Assembly: GCF_001957125.1 (NCBI RefSeq)
Contig: NZ_MPHJ01000010.1
Location: 88,588 to 152,587 of the forward strand
Direction: 5' to 3'
DNA: 64,000 nucleotides
From: Shewanella sp. UCD-KL12
Lineage (GTDB): Bacteria; Pseudomonadota; Gammaproteobacteria; Enterobacterales; Shewanellaceae
Positions within the stretch are counted from its first letter, which is position 1. The number at the start of each line of letters is the position of its first letter. The notes under the pieces are model-generated. The model did not search any database. It saw only the letters and a program-made list of their open reading frames with translations, and had not been told where the DNA came from. Shown piece by piece: positions 17,467-26,610 of the stretch. The position numbers and the translations under genes are program-made.

Positions 17467-18687
17467 CTAAAAATGATATGAAGTTTGCAGCACGCCACCT
17501 ATCGCTTCATTGCTGCCTACCATGCCGGTAAAGTCGAGATAAAAGACTCGACCAAACTCAAAGCCAGTACCGAGTGAATAGATGTTAGCAGTATTATCTT
17601 TTATATCATGGCGGTAACCTAAGCGAAGCGCTAACCAATCGGTCGCTTGCATCTCGCCACCTAAGTGCCAATATTGGGTATCTCCCACCTCTTCAAAACG
17701 TTTTTGGGCATTAAGATCAATATCAGAGGTCAAAGTTAAGCTTTCCCAATCATAAGCCACTCCAGCGGCATACATGGGCTCAACTTGGAAGGTAAACCGT
17801 CTGCCTTGTGCCTCTATCGTTTCAACTTCCTGACTGATCAGATTACGCCCCGATAGGCCAACGGTTAATCCATCAACAGGCTCCATCGCCACACCTAAGT
17901 CGACATTAAATGCCGTCCCATCATTGCGATATTGGGCGTCATCAAAATCATTCGACTCAAAGTGACTAACGCTAGCCACATTGCTGTAGGTATCTATTCT
18001 TTGCAGTTTAGGTGATACCCCAATAGCAATAGGCATATTCACTATTGATAGCGGAAAGCTTAACGCCACCCCTAGATCTGAAACACTGGCCGTAACGACT
18101 GTTCCTTGTGAGCCTAATCCTTGAGAACCTAGTCCTTGAGCGTCTAGCTCTGTAAGCATGGGGGGATTATTGGAAGCTAATGTATTTAAGCTGTCGATAT
18201 CTGAGTGTGCAATCGCGGCAACGCCTAAGGTATCGATATAACTCTTATAAAATACCGCCATCGGCATTTTATGAGTAGGCAGTACAACAGAAAAACCAAG
18301 GCCTGCACTGGCGTAGGCATGCTTATTTTGCAGTGACTCATCACGATATAGCGATACCTTTGCGGCATCAACTGTACCAATGGGCGTATCTAGCCCTTTA
18401 TAGGAAGATTGTAATGCACCAAATTTATCAAGCACTTGTTCGCTATTAGCCCCATCAAATCCAAAGGCAGGTAATAGCGTGGCGAAATCATTAAATTTAG
18501 GAGCTTGTAGTGCCAACAGCGCAGGATTAATAAAAACAGCGCCATCTCGGTTTGACGAGGCTACGCCTGCGCCGCCCATGGCATCGCTTCGCGCCTCATA
18601 GTAGTGCTGCCCTGCGATAGCTATCGCAGGAGAGAGTAAGCCAGAAAGTAAGAGTGCACTATAAAGTGCCAACTTGAGCATTTTCAT
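17467..18687 (-). CDS. TraF_2-type outer-membrane beta-barrel protein ('conjugal transfer protein TraF' family)
   Basis: A 406-codon region encodes a predicted outer-membrane barrel. The signal peptide is MKMLKLALYSALLLSGLLSP with cleavage near AIA|GQHYYE. The next segment, ARSDAMGGAGVASSNRDGAVFINPALL, resembles FadL/TraF_2 N-termini (key part SDAMGGAGVA). The C-terminus ends in aromatic YHF as barrels do. I chose ATG 18687 for its signal peptide over an in-frame start at 18747. Despite the family name there is no conjugation locus here. An in-frame 15-bp repeat (LGSQG type) occurs at 18103-18147. Confidence 0.75.
   Translation of the reverse strand: MKMLKLALYSALLLSGLLSPAIAIAGQHYYEARSDAMGGAGVASSNRDGAVFINPALLALQAPKFNDFATLLPAFGFDGANSEQVLDKFGALQSSYKGLDTPIGTVDAAKVSLYRDESLQNKHAYASAGLGFSVVLPTHKMPMAVFYKSYIDTLGVAAIAHSDIDSLNTLASNNPPMLTELDAQGLGSQGLGSQGTVVTASVSDLGVALSFPLSIVNMPIAIGVSPKLQRIDTYSNVASVSHFESNDFDDAQYRNDGTAFNVDLGVAMEPVDGLTVGLSGRNLISQEVETIEAQGRRFTFQVEPMYAAGVAYDWESLTLTSDIDLNAQKRFEEVGDTQYWHLGGEMQATDWLALRLGYRHDIKDNTANIYSLGTGFEFGRVFYLDFTGMVGSNEAIGGVLQTSYHF
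18103..18147. repeat. Three 15-bp tandem units inside the TraF_2-like gene
   Basis: Units TCCTTGTGAGCCTAA, TCCTTGAGAACCTAG and TCCTTGAGCGTCTAG follow head to tail. They encode repeated (L)GSQG/DAQG pentapeptides, so copy-number changes would keep the frame. Confidence 0.7.
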
Positions 18688-19103
18688 CCATTCAGCCCTT
18701 ATCTTTATTTTTATTATCTGATGTTCATCAATCCCCTTCCTACTCAATAAAATTCAGCTTAGCGCACTCAATAATATCGTTCAAAATAAGCAGAAGAGGT
18801 AAAAAAACAGTCGAATTTAAAGATAGTCCAACATTTAGGATTGTGTACGACAAACGCTCAAAAAACCAACACTTCCGGCAATTTATTTTGATCTTTTTTT
18901 GTGCCGCTTTTTACATCCAATATGAATAAAAACTAACCACATAATAAATAACAAGATTCACTCTATTTCTATCATGCAAAAACCTACTTTAGCCAAGACT
19001 AAAGCAGAGCATTTTTAATTAAGAACTCTCGTCAGATCTGACTATGATCCAACTTAGATCTGCCTATATTCAAGCTAAGATCAAAGCGGGATCTAACACC
19101 TAT
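18688..19103. other. AT-rich intergenic region without recognised features
   Basis: This 416-base gap lies between the TraF_2-like gene and a lysR gene, both on the minus strand. I see no gene, only degenerate repeats of AGATCT-like sequence near 19035-19095. Confidence 0.5.
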
Positions 19104-20009
19104 TTAGGCAAGGTATTCCTTAAAGTGATCAATGGTAAAACCCACAAACTCCTTTAATAGGGCTGGCTGATACCTGTCCTTATGATAAAGCAGGTATAAA
19201 GGCGTATCGGCGACCTGCCAATCATCAAATACAGAGACTAACTCGCCACGGGCAAGCTCATCGCTACAATACAATTCAGGCAACCTCACAATCCCATTAC
19301 CCATTAAGGCACTTTGCTTCATCGCCCTGCCATTACGGCAACGAAAGGCACCATTAATATGCACATCAAGCTTTTGAGCCCTGTTAGCAATATGAAAAAA
19401 CGACCAGTTATTGACTGAGCCAGTAATACATTGGTGCGCCTTGAGTGCTTTAGGATCGCCAGGTAAACCTCGGGCATCTACATATTTAGGTGAGGCAAGG
19501 GTCATATTGGTGATATCCATTAACTTACGTGCCACTAAGCCGGAATCTTCTAACTCCCCCATCCTAAATACCAGATCAAATTGATCCACCAAGAGATCGA
19601 CCCTTTGACTGCTGAAATCCAGCTCAACCGAGATACCAGGATACTTAGCGATAAATTCATTCACTAAGCGTGCGACGACCTCTTCACCGAGATAGCCACC
19701 AACACAGTTAACCTTAATACTTCCCTGCAGCCTTTGAGCGTTATCGACCGCGATCTCAATAGCCTGCTCAATATCATCAAACGCACCGCGACAACGATTA
19801 AAGAACGCTTCGCCTTGCTCTGTCATCCGCTGAGCACGCGTCGTTCTGGTGATAAGTGTGACTCCAAGACAAGCCTCTAACTGGGTGAGTTGCTTTGAAA
19901 GGTGGGAGCGAGAGCAATCGAGCACCTCAGCTGCCTTAGTAAAACTTCCCTGCTCGGCAATAACAGTAAATGCCTTGATGTCAGCTAGGTTTATCTCACG
20001 CTTACTCAT
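19104..20009 (-). CDS. LysR-family transcriptional regulator
   Basis: The 301-residue protein starts MSKREINLADIKAFTVIAEQ, with the helix-turn-helix at GSFTKAAEVLDCSRSHLSKQL. I chose ATG 20009 because AGAGGAGAAGT precedes it. The effector domain includes CVGGYLGEEVVARLV and FDLVFRMGELEDSGLVAR, as in the CrgA/AaeR-like branch. It is divergent from an SDR gene across 294 bases that hold a 15-bp minisatellite. The SDR is the likely target. Confidence 0.85.
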   Translation of the reverse strand: MSKREINLADIKAFTVIAEQGSFTKAAEVLDCSRSHLSKQLTQLEACLGVTLITRTTRAQRMTEQGEAFFNRCRGAFDDIEQAIEIAVDNAQRLQGSIKVNCVGGYLGEEVVARLVNEFIAKYPGISVELDFSSQRVDLLVDQFDLVFRMGELEDSGLVARKLMDITNMTLASPKYVDARGLPGDPKALKAHQCITGSVNNWSFFHIANRAQKLDVHINGAFRCRNGRAMKQSALMGNGIVRLPELYCSDELARGELVSVFDDWQVADTPLYLLYHKDRYQPALLKEFVGFTIDHFKEYLA

Positions 20010-20028
20010 ACTTCTCCTCTTTATAGGC

Positions 20029-20116
20029 AATCACTGTCTCGATAGTCACTGTCTTGATAACCACTATCTCAATAACCACAGTCTAGATAATCACTATTTT
20101 GATAAACAGTCTTGAT
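20029..20116. repeat. 15-bp minisatellite, about six units
   Basis: Five full units (AATCACTGTCTCGAT and variants at 20029, 20044, 20059, 20074 and 20089) and a 13-base partial unit lie head to tail. The consensus is ANYCACTRTCTYGAT. The array sits just upstream of the lysR start, within the divergent lysR-SDR promoter region. Confidence 0.85.
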
Positions 20117-20303
20117 AAATAACACTCTCAACTGAAAGCATACTTCCACTTGTCACCATATGGAAACAATCATGTTCTTTTTAAGGCATATATCAACAAT
20201 AACGTCAGCCCTATAATGCATACAACTTAATGGAGCAGCTAATACTGATTGGCATGATTAGATAGCCACTCCCTTTGACTAAACAGATAAAAGGCTTAAA
20301 CAG

Positions 20304-21023
20304 ATGAAAGAACTAATCGTAATTACAGGTGCATCTTCAGGTATTGGCGCAGCAATGGCACAAGCATTCAGTGCGAAAGGTCATCCTCTACTTCTACTCG
20401 CTCGTCGTGTTGAGCCTATGCAGGCATTAGCGCTAGAAAACAGTTTATGCATCAGTGTCGATGTGACTGATGCAGCAGCAATGAAGGCGGCTATCGCAAC
20501 CGCAGAAGCTAAATACGGCAAAGTGGGCGGATTAATCAACAATGCTGGTGTGATGTTACTTGGTGCAGCAGATGTGCAAGACCCTGCAGAGTGGAGCCAG
20601 ATGTTAAACATTAACGTTATGGGCGTACTCAATGGTATTCATGCGGTGCTAGCGGATATGAAGGCACGTAAAACCGGTACTATCATTAACGTCAGCTCAA
20701 TTGCAGGCCGTAAAACATTCCCAAATCATGCCGCTTACTGCGCCACTAAGTTTGCCGTTCACGCGCTGACTGAAAATATCCGTGAAGAAGTGGCTATGGA
20801 CGATGTTCGTATGATCACCATAGCGCCAGGTGCGGTTGAAACTGCCTTACTGAGTCACACGACTAGCGAAGAGATTAAAGCTGGCTACCAAGACTGGAAA
20901 GAATCTATGGGTGGGGTTATCGAGCCAACAGCAGTTGCAGATGCTGCACTGTTTGCTTTTGAGCAGCCACAAAGTGTCTGTGTTCGTGAAATCGTTTTAG
21001 CGCCAACACGTCAACAGCCATAG
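20304..21023 (+). CDS. Short-chain dehydrogenase/reductase
   Basis: This is a classical SDR of 239 residues that uses NAD(P)H. The cofactor motif is TGASSGIG (residues 7-14), followed by NNAGV at about residues 78-82. The catalytic set is NVSS (Ser about 131), Tyr in AAYCATK (about 144) and Lys (about 148). It resembles YdfG/serine-dehydrogenase-like and sepiapterin-type enzymes, but the substrate is not predictable. Divergent from a LysR gene. Confidence 0.9.
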   Translation: MKELIVITGASSGIGAAMAQAFSAKGHPLLLLARRVEPMQALALENSLCISVDVTDAAAMKAAIATAEAKYGKVGGLINNAGVMLLGAADVQDPAEWSQMLNINVMGVLNGIHAVLADMKARKTGTIINVSSIAGRKTFPNHAAYCATKFAVHALTENIREEVAMDDVRMITIAPGAVETALLSHTTSEEIKAGYQDWKESMGGVIEPTAVADAALFAFEQPQSVCVREIVLAPTRQQP

Positions 21024-21043
21024 TAAAAACTGTGTAAATATCG

Positions 21044-21077
21044 ATAACCCCAGTCTCATCAATGATACTGGGGTTAT
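21044..21077. terminator. Bidirectional terminator hairpin between SDR and norW
   Basis: ATAACCCCAGT (21044-21054) pairs perfectly with ACTGGGGTTAT (21067-21077) over 12 bases. It separates the convergent SDR and norW genes. Confidence 0.7.
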
Positions 21078-21094
21078 GCTTACGCGTTTGTTAA

Positions 21095-22240
21095 TTAAAG
21101 AGTTGGCGGAAGCTCACGTAACAAGGAGAACCCTTGCTTCATGTGACTGCCGGTAACCACAAAACCAATCAGTTGCTGCTCATCATCTAAGGCTCTGGCC
21201 GTCATTCCATCCCTACTTGCACTCACTTGCCAGCTAGCATCGGCGCTAGCAGTGCGACCACTTAACTGCATGGGGAGACGCGGGGTCTTTATCTTAACCA
21301 TCATAGATGGCAAAGCCACATCACTGTCCTGACCCAGCAAGGTTTTTGCTAACGCATTGGCACTCAACAGAATTGGCTGTAAATAAGCTAGCACATTGCC
21401 TTCAATTTCGGCGCAATCCCCTAACGCAAAAATATATGGATTCGAAGTGCGCAATTGACGATCCACCACGATACCGCGATTGGTTTTCAAGCCTGCCTCT
21501 GCGGCTAAACCGATATTCGGCCGCAATCCAACCGCGCACACCACAGCGTCCACTCGATACTCTTGACCGCTTTCCAGTCTGATGGCGATCGCTTCTTCAT
21601 CTTGTCGCATCGACTCAACTTGCGTGTTGAGCGCCATCGTCACCCCTTGATTGCCTAGAGACTGATAGAGCTGCGCAGAAACAAAATCAGGAAGCAGACT
21701 CGGCAATAGCGCCTCAGATCTGTCAGTCAATATCACTTGTTTACCCGCGCTGGCCAAATCCATTGCGATCTCAGTGCCAATTAAGCCTGCACCTATTACC
21801 AGCACAGATTGCGCCTTTTCAAGCTCACCTTGGGAGGCCGCATAATCCTCCAAGCCGTTGAGCGTTATTATTCGCCCCACCGCGTCCCCCTTAAAAGGAG
21901 GCACTAGCGACTTGGCACCTGTTGCCAAGATCAGTTGCCGATAAGCAATCGACTCACCATTACAGCGCAACGTTTTTTGTATCGCATCGATACGCTCTAC
22001 ACGGCTATGACGTATCAAAGTGATGCCATAGGTCTTGGCAAAATCATCGGCACTCATCTTAATCAGATCGTTAGCCGACTGCGCTTTAGTAAACACATGG
22101 CTCAGATCGGGTTTTGCATAATCATCACCACCGCTGGCGGTGATCACAGTGATCGCCTGCTCTGTATTTTGCCTGCGTAGCGTCTTCACCAACTGATAAG
22201 CGGCAAAACCACTGCCTATAATGACGATGGGCAGACTCAT
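21095..22240 (-). CDS. norW: NADH:flavorubredoxin reductase
   Basis: NorW passes electrons from NADH via FAD to the rubredoxin domain of NorV. The 381-residue protein has two Rossmann motifs: IIGSGFAAYQLVK at the N-terminus for FAD and VLVIGAGLIGTEIAMDL at about residue 145 for NADH. The ATG motif LILATGAKS and the late FALGDCAEIEG block are typical of rubredoxin reductases. Its ATG overlaps the norV stop (ATGA), so the two are translationally coupled. E. coli NorW has 377 residues. Confidence 0.93.
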   Translation of the reverse strand: MSLPIVIIGSGFAAYQLVKTLRRQNTEQAITVITASGGDDYAKPDLSHVFTKAQSANDLIKMSADDFAKTYGITLIRHSRVERIDAIQKTLRCNGESIAYRQLILATGAKSLVPPFKGDAVGRIITLNGLEDYAASQGELEKAQSVLVIGAGLIGTEIAMDLASAGKQVILTDRSEALLPSLLPDFVSAQLYQSLGNQGVTMALNTQVESMRQDEEAIAIRLESGQEYRVDAVVCAVGLRPNIGLAAEAGLKTNRGIVVDRQLRTSNPYIFALGDCAEIEGNVLAYLQPILLSANALAKTLLGQDSDVALPSMMVKIKTPRLPMQLSGRTASADASWQVSASRDGMTARALDDEQQLIGFVVTGSHMKQGFSLLRELPPTL

Positions 22241-23736
22241 GCTGCCACCTCTTTAGCAAGGGGTTCAAAAACTGCCTTACCTAAGCTACAGTCAGGGCAA
22301 AGAAAATGCTCCGGCACATCTTGCCATTCAGTGCCAGGGGAGACATCTTGATTAGGTTCACCCAATGCCGGATCGTAGACCCACTGGCACACTGTACATA
22401 CTTGACTCTGCCCAGCAAAATCTGTGGCGTTGTCGACAGTCACCTCTTCTTGATGCGCTAGCTCTGCTGACTGACTCATAGGCATAACAGGATCGTTGAC
22501 CGCTGGTGTATTTGCTTTGGTATCGAGTGCTTGCAGAGGATGTAAAGCCCATTGGCGCGCCACCTCCTTACCATGCTCACGACACGCCAACAGGGCCTTG
22601 CCATCGGGCTTCCATTTAGCCTTTAATCCAAACACAGTTTCAAAACCTGCATCGGTCAGACGAGCGTGAATACGGTCAACAGCCCCACCGTTCCAACCAA
22701 AGCTACCAAAAGCCCCGGCCTTCTTGTCCTTAAAGCGCAGACCTGTGATCTCCTCCAGCATCCCGGCGACCTTAGGCATCATCACATTGTTCATGGTCGA
22801 TGAGCCAACAAGTACTCCCTTAGATCTAAATAAGCTGGTCAAGATCTCGTTCTTATCGTGACGTGAGACGTTAAAAATTTTCACCGCTACACCGGGATCG
22901 ACATCATAGATCCCTTGCGCTATGGCATCCGCCATCATGCGAGTATTGTTAGACATAGAATCATAGAAGATAGTGATCCTGTCTTCCTGATACTGATCGG
23001 CCCACTCCAGATACTTATGAATAATCTGCGTCGCATCTTCACGCCACACTACGCCATGAGCGGTGGCAATCATATCGACGGGCAAGTTGAAGCTAAGTAC
23101 CTCTTGGATCTTCGCCGTCACTAAGGGACTAAACGGGGTAAGAATATTGGCGTAATAGCGTAGACATTGATCCATCAATTCAGTCTGATCGACCTCATCG
23201 TTAAATAGGCGCTCGTCACAGTAATGCTGACCAAAGGCGTCGTTACTGAACAACACGGCATCCTCGGTCATATAGGTCATCATACTGTCGGGCCAATGTA
23301 ACATTGGGGTCTCAATGAAGATCAATTGCTTGCCGTTACCTAACTCCAAACTATCGCCAGTTTTAACGATATTGAAGTTCCACTCAGGGTGATGATGGTG
23401 GCCAGTAATAGAGTCAATGGCATTTTCGGTACAATAAATAGGTGTGCCCGGAATTTTTGCTAACAAGGCTGTCAGGGCGCCAGCGTGATCTTCTTCGGCG
23501 TGATTAATGACAATGTAATCGATCTGTTTTAGATCGATCTCCAGCTCTAAGTTCTGCACGAATTCATGACTGAACTTGTGATCGACAGTATCAATCAGTA
23601 CCGTTTTTTCCTCTCGGATCAGGTAACTGTTATAACTAGTCCCTCTTTCGGTCTTATATTCAGTACCATGAAAGTCCCTTACTTCCCAATCACGTTGACC
23701 AACCCATTCAATATTGTTTTTGACCTTAATAGCCAT
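22237..23736 (-). CDS. norV: Anaerobic nitric oxide reductase flavorubredoxin
   Basis: NorV reduces NO to N2O under anoxia. The 499-residue protein (E. coli 479) has the beta-lactamase-like diiron domain with the ligand motif HAEEDHAG at about residue 79, then a flavodoxin domain beginning near residue 253 (ITIFYDSMSNNTRMMADAI) and a C-terminal rubredoxin with two CxxC pairs (VCTVC and LCPDC). A low-complexity linker of about 40 residues precedes the rubredoxin and accounts for the extra length. The promoter region carries a sigma-54 element and four NorR-like sites. norR is not in the window. Confidence 0.95.
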   Translation of the reverse strand: MAIKVKNNIEWVGQRDWEVRDFHGTEYKTERGTSYNSYLIREEKTVLIDTVDHKFSHEFVQNLELEIDLKQIDYIVINHAEEDHAGALTALLAKIPGTPIYCTENAIDSITGHHHHPEWNFNIVKTGDSLELGNGKQLIFIETPMLHWPDSMMTYMTEDAVLFSNDAFGQHYCDERLFNDEVDQTELMDQCLRYYANILTPFSPLVTAKIQEVLSFNLPVDMIATAHGVVWREDATQIIHKYLEWADQYQEDRITIFYDSMSNNTRMMADAIAQGIYDVDPGVAVKIFNVSRHDKNEILTSLFRSKGVLVGSSTMNNVMMPKVAGMLEEITGLRFKDKKAGAFGSFGWNGGAVDRIHARLTDAGFETVFGLKAKWKPDGKALLACREHGKEVARQWALHPLQALDTKANTPAVNDPVMPMSQSAELAHQEEVTVDNATDFAGQSQVCTVCQWVYDPALGEPNQDVSPGTEWQDVPEHFLCPDCSLGKAVFEPLAKEVAA

Positions 23737-23781
23737 GATAAAACCTCAAATATATTTAAATTATTAAACTTACCCTGTCTA

Positions 23782-23799
23782 TTGCACAAGCCAAGCCAA
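23782..23799 (-). promoter_or_regulatory. Sigma-54 promoter of norVW
   Basis: On the minus strand TTGGCTTGGCTTGTGCAA shows the -24 GG and -12 GC at the exact spacing GG-N10-GC. It lies about 48-60 bases upstream of the norV ATG. NorR-activated norVW in E. coli is also sigma-54 dependent. Confidence 0.8.
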
Positions 23800-23853
23800 A
23801 GTTATAACTAGTTATATTTAAAGGATTTTGCATATCCATCAAGACTTAAAGGT

Positions 23854-23943
23854 GTCATTATGACATCCTCAACGAATGTCATTTCGACATCGCGGTGTCA
23901 TAGTGACACTGCAATTATGTTGACTGCGAAGTGTCATAATAAC
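23854..23943. promoter_or_regulatory. Cluster of NorR-type binding sites upstream of norV
   Basis: GTCATTATGAC (23854-23864), GTCATTTCGAC (23878-23888) and GTCATAGTGAC (23897-23907) fit the GTCA-N3-TGAC enhancer type, with a degenerate fourth, GTCATAATAAC (23933-23943). They lie 55-145 bases upstream of the sigma-54 element, as expected for an enhancer-binding protein. Confidence 0.8.
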
Positions 23944-24310
23944 AAAGGTTATCCCCCCGCTCTCCTTGGACTACCTCATCTCAAGTCTTAACCCCTCTTC
24001 ACACAGCTATTACCTAAGTAGTATTTAAATTTAAAAAATAGTGATGCGAATCTCATTTTTCACATCCTGATATTTCAACCCTAAATTACCCCACAAAAAC
24101 AAACCAACAGAAACCCTTTAAATTCAAAGGACAACATAACAACCCAATCCATTAGATTTTTATTTATGATATTTTTATCAATTAGATTTTTATAATGAAT
24201 GGTGATCAACATCAAATTAACATCTACCCCTTTTTGATAAGTTACGTAACAAGGCGGAACAATTCTGCTAACACTAAGAAAAGTCACGTAGTCCGATGAC
24301 TGAGGAAAAG
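23944..24310. other. AT-rich intergenic region between the NorR sites and the cytochrome cluster
   Basis: Apart from the FNR/CRP-like site at 24202-24215 I see no gene or repeat in this stretch. It separates the divergent norVW and cytochrome operons. Confidence 0.5.
24202..24215. promoter_or_regulatory. FNR/CRP-like site upstream of the cytochrome cluster
   Basis: GTGATCAACATCAA matches the FNR-type dyad TTGAT-N4-ATCAA at 9 of 10 positions when read on the minus strand. It lies 96-109 bases upstream of the cytochrome c start. In Shewanella either EtrA/FNR or CRP could use such a site. Confidence 0.5.
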
Positions 24311-24640
24311 ATGATGAAACCGATAATAAAAGCAGCTGCATGTATCCTACTCACACTCTCATTTGGTGCTCAGGTGTACGCAGCAGATGGCGGTAACCCT
24401 AAGAAAGGAAAACATCTGTATAAAAAGGAGTGTAAAGCCTGTCATAGTCCAGGGGCTGTAGGCAAAGAGATGACCCCAATGAGCAAAACCATGAGTCAGT
24501 GGGATCGCTTCTTTAAGCGCATGAAGCATAAAGGCGATCAAGAAGCCTTTAACGCATTTTCTGATAAAGATCTCAAAGATATTCAGCAGTTTCTTTATGA
24601 CCATGCAGCTGACTCAGACCAACCACAAACCTGCGGTTAA
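24311..24640 (+). CDS. Small periplasmic monoheme cytochrome c
   Basis: This 109-residue exported protein has one CxxCH heme site (CKACH, about residue 42) and a Met (TPMSKTM) that may be the distal ligand. The signal peptide is MMKPIIKAAACILLTLSFGA with cleavage near VYA|ADGG. I chose ATG 24311 because GAGGAAAAG precedes it. It is the first gene of a same-strand cluster with a porin and the octaheme reductase, so it probably delivers electrons to or from that enzyme. Confidence 0.85.
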   Translation: MMKPIIKAAACILLTLSFGAQVYAADGGNPKKGKHLYKKECKACHSPGAVGKEMTPMSKTMSQWDRFFKRMKHKGDQEAFNAFSDKDLKDIQQFLYDHAADSDQPQTCG

Positions 24641-24852
24641 TAGAGTTAGCAATTAAACGCTAATCAACGACTAACTAGAGACAAATTTAAAAATATGGGG
24701 ACGACTCCCTAGGCCTCCCATCAGCCTAAATTTGTTAATTGTCAGTCAGATTTCATCAATAAAGCTATGGCCTGAACCTTGTTAAGGGCCCTAGCTCATG
24801 AGTGACTCGGCAAGCAGCTAAAAACGATCGAGCACTCCTAAGGAGAGATGTT

Positions 24853-26565
24853 ATGAGAACCTTAATATCACTACTCGTTGCAAATGCACTGGCACTGTCA
24901 GGATCGGTATATGCGAGTGAAACCGATGACCAAAAGATTGCCGACCTAAAAAGACAGCTAGAAGATATCACCAGTGAATTAGACGATATCAACGATCGCG
25001 TCGATAACAACGAACGTCACTCGGCACTCGACAGAATTCTAATCACAGGTGATTTCCGCACCAAGGCACACTCCCTCCACTACCAAAATGTCACCTGGAA
25101 CCCTGCAATTAAGGTGAATTTCAGCGATTTTGGCGCTAAGGCGATGTCTGGCGCATTTGGTATGCCAAACGATCCGACCTCACCTCTGGGTAAGATGATG
25201 GCAGCCGATCCTAACCTAGCGGCAGCATTTCAAAACGGTCAACTGCAGGGCATCATGCCCTATCTATTAGCCCAGAAGACCACGCAGGATATCGATAACG
25301 ATATCTTTTATACCACTAGGCTCAGACTGAACCTGAAAGCCAAGGTATGGGACAACGTCAGTTTTGCTGGCCGCCTCAGCATGTTCAAAAACTGGGGAGA
25401 TTCGACCGGCGTGCAGGTATTTGACTCCTGGCGTTCATTCACCATGGATGGCACCAACGGCGGTAACCCAAGCGGTGACTGGTTAAGAGTAGAGCGCGCC
25501 TACTTCGATTGGAAAAATATCAATGGCTCACCGCTTTACCTCTCTATCGGACGCCGCCCTTCAACCTATGGCCCGCCGACCCAGTATCGTGAAAATGAGA
25601 AGCGAGGCGGCACACCTTCGGGCCACTTAGTTAACTTCAACTTCGATGGCGCAACCATGGGTTATCACTTAAGTGACATCACTGGAGTAGAAGGCCAAGT
25701 TGTTCGCTTTTGTTATGGTCAGGGCTTCGAGTCTCAATACGGCAACGGTGAGATGTTCGGTGATATTGTCACTAAAGATACTCATCTTGGCGGCTTCAAC
25801 ATAGATGCGATTAATGACGGGAAGAACTTTCTGCAATTTACCCTCTTTGGCGCTAAAGATGTTAACGATGGCTTCAAAGGCACCATGGCATTCCCGACTC
25901 AACTAGCGGGGATCTTTGCGCCAACCATGTATCAAGATATGCAGAAATTCAGTAACTTTAACTTCGAAACTCGGGTACAGCCCAGCGGTGTAATTGGTGA
26001 CATGTTCCTCGGCGGGATCGGCTTCGCTCGCGAAGAAGATAACGACGTTAAATGGTTTGTCTCTGGCGGATGGACGCGCGCCGACGGTAACGGTAATGCC
26101 GGAATGTTCGGTGGCATGCTTAGCGACGCAGTATTTGAAGCCCAGCTCAATGCCGATGGCAGTGAAATAATTATGATGCCAAGCGCTGCAGACGACAGTG
26201 GTGCGAAAGATGGTTACGGTTTCTATACGGGCATTCAGATCCCAGCCCCTTACGGTAAGTTCGGTCTCGAATATAACTATGGATCTAAATATTGGACGCC
26301 ATTTACTCAAGCACAAGACGACCCTATCGGCAGTAAGTTAGCCACTCGCGGACACGTAGGTGAAGCCTACTATATGTTCGATATCAACCCGCGTATGTTC
26401 ATCAAGCTCGCTGGCCTCTATTACGATTTCGAGTACACAGGTAGCGGCACTCCCGTCGGTGCTCCACAAGATATTGATGACGTTATCGCAGGCAATGCAT
26501 ATTCGATGCTGCCAGTGGTCGATACCGCTTTTGATATCAATGCATCTTTGACTGTTAACTTCTAG
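24853..26565 (+). CDS. DUF3373-family outer-membrane porin-like protein
   Basis: The protein has 570 residues with a short signal peptide (MRTLISLLVANALALSGSVYA). A predicted coiled coil follows (IADLKRQLEDITSELDDIND, residues about 26-45), as in trimeric porins with N-terminal coiled coils. The rest is beta-barrel-like and ends in an aromatic (VNF). DUF3373 proteins are found beside cytochrome clusters in Shewanella. I chose ATG 24853 because AGGAGAGATGTT precedes it. It probably forms an outer-membrane channel for the adjoining respiratory system, but no function is established. Confidence 0.7.
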   Translation: MRTLISLLVANALALSGSVYASETDDQKIADLKRQLEDITSELDDINDRVDNNERHSALDRILITGDFRTKAHSLHYQNVTWNPAIKVNFSDFGAKAMSGAFGMPNDPTSPLGKMMAADPNLAAAFQNGQLQGIMPYLLAQKTTQDIDNDIFYTTRLRLNLKAKVWDNVSFAGRLSMFKNWGDSTGVQVFDSWRSFTMDGTNGGNPSGDWLRVERAYFDWKNINGSPLYLSIGRRPSTYGPPTQYRENEKRGGTPSGHLVNFNFDGATMGYHLSDITGVEGQVVRFCYGQGFESQYGNGEMFGDIVTKDTHLGGFNIDAINDGKNFLQFTLFGAKDVNDGFKGTMAFPTQLAGIFAPTMYQDMQKFSNFNFETRVQPSGVIGDMFLGGIGFAREEDNDVKWFVSGGWTRADGNGNAGMFGGMLSDAVFEAQLNADGSEIIMMPSAADDSGAKDGYGFYTGIQIPAPYGKFGLEYNYGSKYWTPFTQAQDDPIGSKLATRGHVGEAYYMFDINPRMFIKLAGLYYDFEYTGSGTPVGAPQDIDDVIAGNAYSMLPVVDTAFDINASLTVNF

Positions 26566-26576
26566 TCCAGCTCAAG

Positions 26577-26596
26577 CCCCCGGCTTCGGCCGGGGG
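26577..26596 (+). promoter_or_regulatory. C(UUCG)G tetraloop hairpin overlapping the otr ribosome site
   Basis: CCCCCGGC (26577-26584) and GCCGGGGG (26589-26596) close a UUCG loop with C-G, an unusually stable tetraloop. The following G-run and GGGAG provide the ribosome site of the octaheme gene at 26611. It could terminate read-through from the porin gene or control translation of the next. Confidence 0.6.
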
Positions 26597-26610
26597 GGGA
26601 GAAAAATAAT

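Noticed and set aside
17467..18687. The 'conjugal transfer TraF' name as a sign of a conjugative element
   Set aside because: The TraF_2 family is a chromosomal outer-membrane barrel family; no tra, mob or origin of transfer genes are present.
20029..20116. The 15-bp array read as a short repetitive protein on the plus strand
   Set aside because: The frame is explained by the tandem repeat in noncoding promoter DNA, with no ribosome site or orthologous context.
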